This document shows, piece by piece, positions 16,499 to 24,742 of a stretch of DNA of 64,000 bases. The notes under the pieces are model-generated. The model saw nothing but the letters and a program-made list of their open reading frames with translations, did no database searches and was not told where the DNA came from. The translations under genes and the position numbers were made by a program. The number at the start of each line of letters is the position of its first letter. Within the stretch, counting starts at the first letter, position 1. Source of the stretch: Bradyrhizobium sp. CER78 (lineage in GTDB: Bacteria; Pseudomonadota; Alphaproteobacteria; Rhizobiales; Xanthobacteraceae); the NCBI RefSeq assembly GCF_029846235.1, contig NZ_JARVWP010000001.1:620001-684000 (forward strand). The letters run 5' to 3'.

Positions 16499-17173
16499 CT
16501 ATTCCTTGACCGCAAGCCAGATCACGTGGCGGACACCGCGGCCACGACCCGTGGCACGGACCGCAATCTCGTTGACGGCGAACCCGGCCCGGGACAGGGA
16601 TTTCGGGAACCTGGCATTCGGGCCCGATGACCAGACGGCGAGCACGCCGCCGCGGCGCAACGCGGTGTGCGCGGCTTTGAGCCCGGAGACGTCATACAGC
16701 GCGTCGTTGGCCTTGCGGGTCAGGCCCTCCGGCCCGTTATCGACATCGAGGAGAATGGCATCGAAGCTGTGCGGGTGGCGCTCGATGACGTCGGCAACGT
16801 CCACCTCGTGGATGCTGACGCGCGGATCGTTCAGGCTGTCGCCGAAAATCTCGGCCATCGGGCCTCGCGCCCAGGCGACCACGGCCGGGACCAGCTCGGC
16901 CACCGTGATCTGCGCATCGGATCCGAGCACGGCGAGCGCCGCCCGCAGCGTAAAGCCCATGCCGAGGCCGCCGATGAGGAAATGCGGCCGTGCGACCTTC
17001 TCGATCCTCTTCGCAGCGAGCGTCGCCAGCGCCTCTTCCGAGCCCGACAGGCGGCTGTTCATCAGCTCGTTGGTGCCGAGCATGATCGAGAATTCGGAGC
17101 CGCGCCGCATCAGACGCAATTCACCCTCAGTGCCGGGAATGCGCGCGGTATCGATCTTTTCCCATGGAATCAT
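16499..17173 (-). CDS. spermidine synthase-like methyltransferase-fold protein
   Basis: A 224-residue protein of the spermidine synthase/SAM-methyltransferase fold. The nucleotide-binding strand and loop are LIGGLGMGFTLRAAL, and ITVAELVPAVVAWAR is the acidic strand-2 region. AILLDVDNGPEGLT resembles the conserved Asp-containing loop of spermidine synthases, while the N-terminal beta domain is shortened. True aminopropyl transfer is not certain. The start at 17173 was chosen because the open frame upstream reads through a dispersed repeat (17207-17326). It is flanked by 125 bp from the AraC gene. Confidence 0.78.
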   Translation of the reverse strand: MIPWEKIDTARIPGTEGELRLMRRGSEFSIMLGTNELMNSRLSGSEEALATLAAKRIEKVARPHFLIGGLGMGFTLRAALAVLGSDAQITVAELVPAVVAWARGPMAEIFGDSLNDPRVSIHEVDVADVIERHPHSFDAILLDVDNGPEGLTRKANDALYDVSGLKAAHTALRRGGVLAVWSSGPNARFPKSLSRAGFAVNEIAVRATGRGRGVRHVIWLAVKE

Positions 17174-17206
17174 GCGGCGGCTTGTAGCATGGCCGGCACC
17201 GTGGCC

Positions 17207-17326
17207 GTAGCCCGGATGGAGCCAACGGGTCGCGCAAACGCGCGCCCGATGACAGGCTCCGCGCAATCCGGGAAATCTCCCGCCACTCGCAAGGCCCCGG
17301 ATTTCGCTCCGCTCCATCCGGGCTAC
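17207..17326. repeat. dispersed palindromic repeat, family B copy 1
   Basis: It opens with GTAGCCCGGATG and closes with CATCCGGGCTAC. The middle contains caatccggga and gccccggatttc-like segments. The same ends bound the element at 60575-60660. It lies between the P450 fusion stop and the spermidine synthase-like start. Confidence 0.8.
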
Positions 17327-17338
17327 GAAGGCGCAAGG

Positions 17339-20300
17339 CTAGCCGCCGGCCCAGACGTCGAGCACGTAGCGGTTCCTGGTGCCCATCTCTTCGATCCAGC
17401 GAGCGGCGGCATCGGCATCAGTGCCGGTGCGCTCGCGATAGATCGACATCAACACCGCCTTGACGTCGGGCTCCATCTTGCTGCCGTCGCCGCAGACATA
17501 GACGATCGCGCCCTTCTGGATCAGCTCCCAGACCCGGTCCTTCTGCGCGGCGACGAGATGCTGCACATAGGTCTTCGGACCATCGGCGCGCGAGAACGCG
17601 GTGAAGAGCTCACTGACGCCGTCGGCGGCGAATGCCTTCAGCTCGTCCGCATAGATGAAGTCCTGCTCCGGATGGCGGCAGCCGAAGAACAGCATCGCGG
17701 GGCCGAGCGTCGCGCCCTGCGCCTTGCGCGCGGCGCGCTCCTGCAGGAAGCCGCGGAACGGTGCTAAGCCCGTGCCCGGCCCGATCATGATGATCGGCAC
17801 GGCATTGTCGTCCGGCAGGCGGAAGCCGGCCTTGGTTTCCTTGATGGTGGCGTGGACGGTGTCGCCGGCTCTGCGGCGCGCCAGATAGTTTGAGCAGATG
17901 CCCTTGTAGATGCCGCGGCCCGAACTGGCGGGCGCCTCCACGACGCCGACGGTGACGCTGCAGCGCTGCGCCTCGCCGGCCGGAGACGACGAGATCGAGT
18001 AGTAGCGCGGCGCCAGCAGCGACAGCATTTCGAGATAGAGATGGAACGGCAGTTCGCAGGCCGGATATTCCTCAAGCAGGTCGAACACCGATTTGCGCTT
18101 GGCCAACACCTCGGTGCGATAGCGCCCGGCCGAGGCGTCGTCGTCGCCGACATAGGCCATCAGCTTCGGCTTGGTCACCGGGCAGCGCGTGTGCTCGGCC
18201 ATGATCTGTATCTGCTTGCGGGTCGCGACCTGCTGCAGTTCGACGAACTCGGTGAGCAGCCGGCCGACCGACACGGCGTTGCCGACCGGCAGTTGCGCGC
18301 GGCGGCCTTCCGAGACCTGCAGGCGGATCTGGTCGGCCGGCAGGAAGCCGAACCGGCGCGCAACGGAATCGACCAGGGTCGGATCGTTGCGCGGCACCAC
18401 GCTGAGATGATCGCCGACGCGATACTTCAGGCTGGCGGGCAGCTCGACCTCGATATGCCGGGTCGAGCGCTCAGACGGATGGGCGCCGTCCTTGGTCTGC
18501 AGCTCGTTGTTGGCGAGCACCTTCATCGGCACCGCGCCGCCCTGCGTCACGATGGTGTTGACCGCGCCCTGCGCCACCGGCTCGATCGCATAAAGCGGCT
18601 CGTCCTCGGCGGTACGGGTGAAATTCCAGTCGATGCCGAATTCCTTGGTCGCGACCTTGGCCGCCTCCGGGAACCATTTCTGGAACTGGCCGTCGAGATC
18701 GCTGCGCGCATCGCCCTCGCCGCGCGGATAGACCGCGCGCGCGCCATGCTTGGTCAACTGCTCGTCGATGAAGCGCGGCACCGACTGGTAGGTCGCCGCC
18801 CAATCGCTGTTGCCGCAGCCGAACACGGCGTAGCGCACCTTGGCGAAGGCGTCCTTCGGCAGGTCGCTCTCCAGCCATCTGACGAACTGCGTCGCATTGT
18901 CGGGCGCTGCGCCATTGTAGGAGGCGCAGATGATCAGGACGCCGCCCTCCTCCGGCAGCTTGCCGACATAATCGTCCAGCGGGCCAAGCCGGGTGGCGAA
19001 GCCATTGATCTCCGACAAATCGGCCATGCGGGTCGCCAGCTCCTCGGCCGAGCCGAGATTGGAGCCGTAGAGCACCAGCATCGGCGTGTTGTGGCCGGGC
19101 CGCGTGGTCGGCGCGCGCTGCGGCTTCGGCGCAGCCGCAACGGCGCCCGTAGCACCGGCGAACGCGCCGCGATCTTTGTCGTCGCGCGGCCGCACCTTGA
19201 TCCTGAAGCCGTCGGGCTTGACCGTCAACGTCTCCTTCAGATGCATCTGGTAGCGATGCACGTCGAGCAGCTTGAAGCGCTGCAGGATCATCCCGATCGC
19301 AAGCGCGGCCTCGTGCATGGCAAAGCCGCGGCCGATGCAGGCGCGCTGGCCGTTGCCGAACGGCTTCCAGGCATTGATCGGGCGCTTGGCCTCGGCCTCG
19401 CGGCTGAAATTCTCGGGATCGAACACATCGGGGTTCGGCCCCCAGACGCTCGGGTCACGATGCAGCGCCATCACCAGGATGGTGATGAAGGTGTTCTTCT
19501 TCAGCTTGTACTTGCCGCCGATCGTCTCGTCGTTGAGCGGCGCGATGCCGTAAGCCGGTGCCGGCGGCCACAGCCGCAGCGCCTCCTTCAGGCATTGGGT
19601 GATGTAGGTGAGTTGCGTCACCTGCTGATAGGTCGGCCGCGCGTTGACGTCCGGACCGAGGACGCGATCGACCTCCTCGTAGGCTTTCTTCAGCACCTCG
19701 GGATGCTTCAGCAGCGCATAGATCGTGCACGACAACAGGCCAGAGGTGGTCTCGTGTCCCGCGATCAAAAACGTGTTGATCTGGTAGCGGATGTTGACGT
19801 CGTCGAGCTGCTCGCCGGTGGCGCGGTCGACGCCGGTCATCATCGCGGCCAGCATGTCCTTCTTGTCGTCGGTCACGTCGGTGTTGCCGCGGCGTTCGGC
19901 GATGATCTCGTCGACCATCTTGTTCATGAAGGCGACGTCGTCGGCGAGCGTCTTGCGCCGCTTCTGCATCCACAGACCCTCGAGCGGCAGGCCGCGGGTC
20001 ATCATGATGGTTTCGAGCGAGCGCACCAGCGATTCCACGAAGGGGTGGTAGTCGCGGCGGTAGAACGAATTGAAGCGATAGTCGAAGCCGCACAGCCCGA
20101 TGGTGTCGAGGGTCAGCGCCGTCATGTCGTGGACGACCTCGATCTCCTCGTCAGCGTTGAGGCGCTCCCATTTCTTGACCAGCTGCTCGGCGATATCGAC
20201 CATGCTCGGGTGGTACGACTGCATGGCGCGGTTGCCGAACGGCTGCATCAGGATGTTGTGCGCCTTGCTCCAGTTCGGCTCCCTGGTGTCGGCGGTGAAC

Positions 20301-20572
20301 AGCCCGTCGCCGCCGACCGCGCGCACCCGGCGCAGCGAGCCGCGCACCGCCTTGTCGAAGCGCTTCTCGTCGGACAATTCGTCGACCAGGTCATGGCCGG
20401 ACACGATCACGAGCGGCGCGCCCATCATGTCGAGCCAGAAGATCGGCCCGAGCTCCTTGGAGAGCTTGACCAGATGCTGCACCGGCGCGGTCGAATCCAG
20501 CGACAGCATGTTGCCGACCACCGGCTTCGTCGGCGGATGCGGGATCGGACTCAGTCTGTTGCCGGACGCCAT
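17339..20572 (-). CDS. self-sufficient cytochrome P450 / NADPH reductase fusion (CYP102 type)
   Basis: A 1077-residue fusion of P450 and diflavin reductase. The P450 half (about 1-465) has the I-helix AGHETTSG (271-278), the ExxR pair EALR (330-333) and the haem loop FGNGQRACIGR with Cys412. A linker follows (about 465-495). The flavodoxin domain begins at LVLYGSNLGSAEE near 499. The FAD domain has RYYSISSSPAG, and the NADPH domain has GPGTGLAPFRG and VCGDGSKM. Long stretches are close to P450BM3 of Bacillus, a fatty-acid hydroxylase. By eye, the Arg47/Tyr51 pair that anchors the carboxylate there is replaced here by Ala52 and Ile56, so the substrate may differ. It lies downstream of an epoxide hydrolase. 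Confidence 0.95.
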   Translation of the reverse strand: MASGNRLSPIPHPPTKPVVGNMLSLDSTAPVQHLVKLSKELGPIFWLDMMGAPLVIVSGHDLVDELSDEKRFDKAVRGSLRRVRAVGGDGLFTADTREPNWSKAHNILMQPFGNRAMQSYHPSMVDIAEQLVKKWERLNADEEIEVVHDMTALTLDTIGLCGFDYRFNSFYRRDYHPFVESLVRSLETIMMTRGLPLEGLWMQKRRKTLADDVAFMNKMVDEIIAERRGNTDVTDDKKDMLAAMMTGVDRATGEQLDDVNIRYQINTFLIAGHETTSGLLSCTIYALLKHPEVLKKAYEEVDRVLGPDVNARPTYQQVTQLTYITQCLKEALRLWPPAPAYGIAPLNDETIGGKYKLKKNTFITILVMALHRDPSVWGPNPDVFDPENFSREAEAKRPINAWKPFGNGQRACIGRGFAMHEAALAIGMILQRFKLLDVHRYQMHLKETLTVKPDGFRIKVRPRDDKDRGAFAGATGAVAAAPKPQRAPTTRPGHNTPMLVLYGSNLGSAEELATRMADLSEINGFATRLGPLDDYVGKLPEEGGVLIICASYNGAAPDNATQFVRWLESDLPKDAFAKVRYAVFGCGNSDWAATYQSVPRFIDEQLTKHGARAVYPRGEGDARSDLDGQFQKWFPEAAKVATKEFGIDWNFTRTAEDEPLYAIEPVAQGAVNTIVTQGGAVPMKVLANNELQTKDGAHPSERSTRHIEVELPASLKYRVGDHLSVVPRNDPTLVDSVARRFGFLPADQIRLQVSEGRRAQLPVGNAVSVGRLLTEFVELQQVATRKQIQIMAEHTRCPVTKPKLMAYVGDDDASAGRYRTEVLAKRKSVFDLLEEYPACELPFHLYLEMLSLLAPRYYSISSSPAGEAQRCSVTVGVVEAPASSGRGIYKGICSNYLARRRAGDTVHATIKETKAGFRLPDDNAVPIIMIGPGTGLAPFRGFLQERAARKAQGATLGPAMLFFGCRHPEQDFIYADELKAFAADGVSELFTAFSRADGPKTYVQHLVAAQKDRVWELIQKGAIVYVCGDGSKMEPDVKAVLMSIYRERTGTDADAAARWIEEMGTRNRYVLDVWAGG

Positions 20573-20600
20573 GTTGAGATTGCCCCCTGTGTAGAACCCC

Positions 20601-20682
20601 CGTCATTCCGGGATGGTCCGAAGGACCAGACCCGGAATCTCGAGATTCCGGGTTCGATGCTGCGCATCGCCCCGGAATGACG
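20601..20682. repeat. dispersed palindromic repeat, family A copy 2
   Basis: Ends cgtcattcc and ggaatgacg bound three nested hairpins, with the shared core CCGGAATCTCGAGATTCCGG. It almost fills the 119-bp gap between the epoxide hydrolase stop and the P450 start and closely matches the copy at 58479-58558. Confidence 0.85.
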
Positions 20683-20691
20683 ACTTGGTCG

Positions 20692-21687
20692 TCAGCCAAA
20701 CCGTTTCCTGCGCCATTCGATCAGCTTTGCGCTGACCTCGTCAGGCTTTTCCTGCTGCGTCCAATGGCCGCTGTCCTTGACCAGATATTTTTCGAGATCC
20801 GGCACCAGTCTCTCCATGCCGTCGGCGGCCGAGGGCGGCAGCACCGCGTCGTTCTCGGCCATGATCATCAGCGACGGCACCCGCACATTGTGGTCCAGCC
20901 CCGCCGAGCGTTCCCAGTTGCGGGTGAAATTGCGATACCAGTTGATGCCGCCGGTGAAGCCGGTTTTGGTGAAGGTGTCGACGAACACCTTCTTCTCCTC
21001 GGCGGACAGGATCGGGGTGCGCGGATCGTGCTTGGCGTCGTAATTCGCGATCATCTGCGGGAACGCCAGATTGAGCCGGGCCGACGCCCCGACGCCCGCG
21101 ATCGGCTGTTCGGGCGGCGCATCCGCGGGACGCGGCGCCGGCTTGCGCATGAAGGCATCGAAGGTCTGCTCGACCCGGCTGCCAAAAATCCGGTCCGGCT
21201 CGCGCGCCGGATCCTGGAACTGGACGATGTACATGTGGTCGCCGAAGCGCTGGCGGAACAGCGCGATCGGATCCATTGGCGCACGGTCCCAATGCGGCGT
21301 GTTGACGCCGACGACGCCGGCGACCCGCGACGAGTGCCTGAGCGGCATCTGCCAGACGACAAAGCCGCCCCAGTCGTGACCGACGAAGATCGCCTTGTCG
21401 ATCTTGAGGTGATCGAGCAAGCCGACCAGATCGCCGGTCAGCTGCTCCATGTCGTAGGCCTCGACCGGCTCGGGCCGGTCGGTCGCGCCATAGCCGCGCT
21501 GATCCGGTGCAATCACCCGGATGCCGGCCTCGCCCAGCGCCTTGATTTGATGACGCCAAGAGAACGCCAGTTCGGGCCATCCGTGGCACAGCACCACGGG
21601 CGGCGTGTCGGTCTTGGGGCCAGCTTCGTAGAACCCCATGCGGATGCCGTTCGTCTCGGCGAACTGCAGCGGTGGCATTTCTATCAT
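20692..21687 (-). CDS. epoxide hydrolase-type alpha/beta hydrolase
   Basis: A 331-residue alpha/beta hydrolase that probably opens epoxides to diols. The oxyanion motif HGWP is at 35-38. The nucleophile elbow is GHDWGG with Asp105 in place of Ser, which marks epoxide hydrolases and dehalogenases. NWYRNF in the cap region has the Tyr that normally activates the epoxide, and SGHWTQQE supplies the His. It lies directly between a WS/DGAT gene (11 bp gap) and the P450 fusion, so it could detoxify or use epoxides made by the P450 (inference). Confidence 0.9.
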   Translation of the reverse strand: MIEMPPLQFAETNGIRMGFYEAGPKTDTPPVVLCHGWPELAFSWRHQIKALGEAGIRVIAPDQRGYGATDRPEPVEAYDMEQLTGDLVGLLDHLKIDKAIFVGHDWGGFVVWQMPLRHSSRVAGVVGVNTPHWDRAPMDPIALFRQRFGDHMYIVQFQDPAREPDRIFGSRVEQTFDAFMRKPAPRPADAPPEQPIAGVGASARLNLAFPQMIANYDAKHDPRTPILSAEEKKVFVDTFTKTGFTGGINWYRNFTRNWERSAGLDHNVRVPSLMIMAENDAVLPPSAADGMERLVPDLEKYLVKDSGHWTQQEKPDEVSAKLIEWRRKRFG

Positions 21688-21698
21688 CGACGGAATTC

Positions 21699-23249
21699 CT
21701 ATTCGGCCGCGCCCTTGATGTCGGCAGGCGGGGGAGCGAACGCCGCCTCGAGTGCATCGAATTCGAGCGGCAGCATGTCACACATCACCTGCACGTGGGG
21801 AATGATGTTGGCACCCACGATGAAACCGAAATCGAGCTGATCGCGGTAGCTCTGCACGGTGATGTTGAGCGCAACGCCGTGGGTCGAGATCGAAACCGGG
21901 AAGATGTGCAGCAGCTCGGCGCCGGCCGCATACAGCGTCTGCCGCGGCCCCGGCACGTTCGAGACCGTGATGTTCGTCGCCGGCGGCAGCACGTTGGAGA
22001 GATCGGAGCGGCTGTACAGCAGCGCCAGGATCTGCACCAGGATCGGCGCGCCCAGCAGCGAGATGTTGGAGACCTGCGGCACCAAAGCGCGCAGCGGATG
22101 CGACATCTCCTTGGACTTGGTGGACTGCGCGATGATCGTCTCGAGCCGCTTCTTGGGATCTTCGACATCGGTCGCGATCGAGCAGATCATGCCGAACACC
22201 TGGTTGTTGGATTCGGCGTTGCCCTCCTCGCGCAGCGAGATCGGCACGCCGGCGGTCAGCGACTTGTTCGGCAGCGCGCCCTGGCTGATCAGATAGCGCC
22301 GCACGACGCCGGAGGCGAGCGCCAGCACGACGTCGTTGAGCTTGCCGCCGGAAGCTTTCGCCAGCGCCTTGGCGCGCGACAGCGAGATCGAGGTGCCGGC
22401 AAAGCTGCGCTCCGACGAGATCGCCTTGTTGAGGATGGTCGGCGGCGAGGCCATCGCCTGCAGGCTCTCGCGCGACCGGGGATCGGCGACCTTGGCGACG
22501 ACGTCGGACAGGCTCTTCATGACGGTCGGCATCGAGCCCGCGAACTTCACGGCGCTCTCGATCTGGAACATGGCGTTGTCGAACAGGATCGAGCCGAGGT
22601 CGCTCTTGCCGGAACGCGGCAGTTCGAGGCTCTTCTGTGCCGCGGCGGCCGCCTCGAACGGCTGGGTCCACAGCTGTTGGTAGGCGTCGATCAAATTGGC
22701 CGCGATGTCGCGCGGCTCCTGCGCGACCTTTTTCGCGCCCGGCGGCTCGATCTCGCGCGGCACCGGCGTCAGGTCGTAGATCATGCTGGTCAGCGCAGCG
22801 CCGGCGCCGCCGTCGATGCAGGCGTGGTGCATCTTGGAATAGAGCCCGATCTCGTTGTCCTTCATGCCCTCGAAGACGTAGAACTCCCAGAGCGGACGGG
22901 CGCGGTTCAACAGCTTGGCGTGCATCCAGCCGACGATACGCTCCAGCGTGGCGCGATCGCGCGGCGCAGGCAGGCTGGCGCGGAAGATGTGACGGTCGAT
23001 GTCGAACTGGTCGTCCTCGACCCAGGACGGATGGTCGATGTCGAGCGGCGCCTTCTGCAGCCGCGCCTTGAGGATCGGCGCGATGTGCAGCCGCGAGGCG
23101 ATCATCGCCTTGAACTCCTCGAAGAAGTCGCCCTTGTAGCCGTCGGGCAGCCGGAAGATCGCCATGCTGCCGACATGCATCGGCATTTCCGGCGTTTCCA
23201 GATACAGAAACGATGCGTCCAGCGAGGACAGCTTCTTGGCGTCGCTCAT
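21699..23249 (-). CDS. wax ester synthase / diacylglycerol acyltransferase (WS/DGAT)
   Basis: A 516-residue acyltransferase that joins acyl-CoA to a fatty alcohol or diacylglycerol to make neutral storage lipids. The catalytic HHxxxDG motif is present as HHACIDG (141-147). The conserved PLW motif (RPLWEFYVFEG) is at about 119, and NVPGP (about 440-450) is the family's second signature. It is on the same strand as the epoxide hydrolase, with 11 bp between them. PHA genes also occur in the window, so the cell may make both wax or triacylglycerol and PHA. Substrate choice cannot be told from sequence. Confidence 0.93.
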   Translation of the reverse strand: MSDAKKLSSLDASFLYLETPEMPMHVGSMAIFRLPDGYKGDFFEEFKAMIASRLHIAPILKARLQKAPLDIDHPSWVEDDQFDIDRHIFRASLPAPRDRATLERIVGWMHAKLLNRARPLWEFYVFEGMKDNEIGLYSKMHHACIDGGAGAALTSMIYDLTPVPREIEPPGAKKVAQEPRDIAANLIDAYQQLWTQPFEAAAAAQKSLELPRSGKSDLGSILFDNAMFQIESAVKFAGSMPTVMKSLSDVVAKVADPRSRESLQAMASPPTILNKAISSERSFAGTSISLSRAKALAKASGGKLNDVVLALASGVVRRYLISQGALPNKSLTAGVPISLREEGNAESNNQVFGMICSIATDVEDPKKRLETIIAQSTKSKEMSHPLRALVPQVSNISLLGAPILVQILALLYSRSDLSNVLPPATNITVSNVPGPRQTLYAAGAELLHIFPVSISTHGVALNITVQSYRDQLDFGFIVGANIIPHVQVMCDMLPLEFDALEAAFAPPPADIKGAAE

Positions 23250-23302
23250 GATCTCCTCCCGAGAGCCAACTCACGCGGGCGCCTTGGCGGCGCTTCTCGT
23301 CG

Positions 23303-24094
23303 TTAGGATAGTGCCTGTTCTGCCGGCCCGTAGGCAATGGCAAAGGGGCCCGACCGGTTAAAATGCCGGAACTCGCCTTCCGGCTGTGCCAGCCGGTCCG
23401 CGATCGCCCACAAAGCTGCGGGGTTGACGCCGAGGCCGAGATGGCTCGCGAGATGCACCTCGATGTTCTCGGCGCTCTCCGACGGGCGCACCCGCGAGGT
23501 CCGCCAGTTCACGATGCCGTCGGTGCGGGAATAGATCGAGGTGGCCGGCACCGGCATGTCGCCGGCAATCGCGGCGCGGATTTCGGGAATGTCGTCCACC
23601 GCCTCGCCGGACAGCAGCTCATAGAGCCGCGTCGCGTTGGTCGCCCGGATGTCGTCGGCGAACGGACTGCCCAGCGTGATGATCGAGCGCACCAGCTCGG
23701 GCATCTGCGACGCCAGGTCGCGCGCATAGACGCCGCCGAGGCTCCAGCCGATGATCGAGACCTTGCGCCCCGACGCCTCATGGACCCGCTTCAGCAGGTC
23801 GCGCAGCGCACTCCTCCTGCCGGAGATCCCGCCGAAATTGCGGCCCATGTTCCAGGCATAGGCGTCGTAGCCGAGCTCCTTCAGATAGCGCCGCATCGGC
23901 GCCATCGAAAGGTCGCTGGCGAGGAAGCCCGGCAGCGCCAGCACCGGATGACCGTCGCCCTTCGGCGCCTGCATCAGCAACGGCGACAGCAAGAGGCTCG
24001 AATTGAGCTCCAGCACGCCGCGCGCTTCCGCCAGCATCAGGAACAGGCTGGGTGGGCGCAACCGGCGTTCGGTCCCGTCAATGCTCCTGTCCAT
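23303..24094 (-). CDS. lipase-like alpha/beta hydrolase
   Basis: A 263-residue alpha/beta hydrolase with the lipase box GWSLGG (Ser118) and an oxyanion region LPGFLASD (about 54-61). GIVNWRTSRV and SHLGLG near the C terminus carry candidate Asp and His residues. It resembles the partial gene at the left edge of the window. The start at 24094 lies 8 bp after the DUF6489 stop; the longer open frame to 24328 overlaps that gene. Its place next to WS/DGAT suggests turnover of the stored lipid (inference). Confidence 0.85.
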   Translation of the reverse strand: MDRSIDGTERRLRPPSLFLMLAEARGVLELNSSLLLSPLLMQAPKGDGHPVLALPGFLASDLSMAPMRRYLKELGYDAYAWNMGRNFGGISGRRSALRDLLKRVHEASGRKVSIIGWSLGGVYARDLASQMPELVRSIITLGSPFADDIRATNATRLYELLSGEAVDDIPEIRAAIAGDMPVPATSIYSRTDGIVNWRTSRVRPSESAENIEVHLASHLGLGVNPAALWAIADRLAQPEGEFRHFNRSGPFAIAYGPAEQALS

Positions 24095-24102
24095 ACCGGC
24101 CA

Positions 24103-24351
24103 CTATTTCTTCTTGCTCGCGCCGCCGAAGCCGGCCATCGCGACGAACATGTCCTGGAAGCGCTCGGCGAGCTTGGGATCGAAGGTGAACCAGCTCTGCA
24201 TCAGCGATTCCGGCGAGATCTTCTCGATGTTGGACAGCATCTGCTGCTGCAGCTTGTCCATCACAGCGGTCTGCATCGGCTGAACATCGGGCAGGCCGAA
24301 GAACTGCCGCGCTTCGAGGGGCGTGCAATCTATCTCGACGTTGACTTTCAT
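24103..24351 (-). CDS. DUF6489-type small protein
   Basis: An 82-residue protein that begins MKVNVEIDCTPLEARQFFGL, a pattern I recognise from the DUF6489 family of small alphaproteobacterial proteins; no function is known to me. The middle is an amphipathic helix (MDKLQQQMLSNIEKISPESLM) and the end is Lys-rich (ASKKK). A GAGGAGG ribosome binding site precedes the ATG at 24351. It is first in an apparent unit with the lipase-like gene, WS/DGAT, epoxide hydrolase and P450. The helix and its place by lipid-storage genes might suggest a surface or interaction role, which is speculative. Confidence 0.75.
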   Translation of the reverse strand: MKVNVEIDCTPLEARQFFGLPDVQPMQTAVMDKLQQQMLSNIEKISPESLMQSWFTFDPKLAERFQDMFVAMAGFGGASKKK

Positions 24352-24742
24352 ATCCGCCTCCTCAAATGCGCCATGACCCAGCTCTGCCTGGCCGAGCTCA
24401 GTATCGCCGGGACGGGGTCCGTCGCGCAAGCGAGCCATTCCCGCCATAGTGGACAGTCGGCCTCAATCATCCGTTATGGTCAACCGAACCGTTTCGAGCG
24501 ACCGGCGCGAACGGGGCTCGCCGGCGGTCATTCCGGGACCAGCAAGCGGCACTCCGAAAGTCGAATGTCACGCGCCCTCGCCGACCGCCTACTCTCATAT
24601 CGCATTCATTGCGCTGCACCTGCGCGAGGCGATTAACCCTTTGGGAAATCGCGCTTGCGCGGCCGGTAAACTCTGGCAACATGCATCAATAATACCAGCC
24701 GGACAAAGCAACCGGCGGACAAAAACGGGGACGCGGGATCAC
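24352..24742. other. 391-bp divergent intergenic region
   Basis: This lies between the divergent DUF6489 and peptide-binding-protein genes and must hold both promoters. I find no convincing -35/-10 pair and no strong palindrome. A frame stays open from 24449 into the binding-protein gene, but it lacks a ribosome binding site and its product has no signal peptide at the new end. Confidence 0.5.

Noticed and set aside
17174..17317. N-terminal extension of the spermidine synthase-like protein
   Set aside because: It is the translation of a family-B repeat.
18041..20680. Long open frame of 879 codons on the plus strand opposite the P450 fusion
   Set aside because: It is fully antisense to a protein with complete P450 and reductase motifs; its product is Arg/His/Asp-rich with no recognisable domain, which is common for high-GC shadow frames.
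24449..24742. Extended start for the first peptide-binding protein
   Set aside because: The extension would bury the signal peptide about 98 residues inside the protein.
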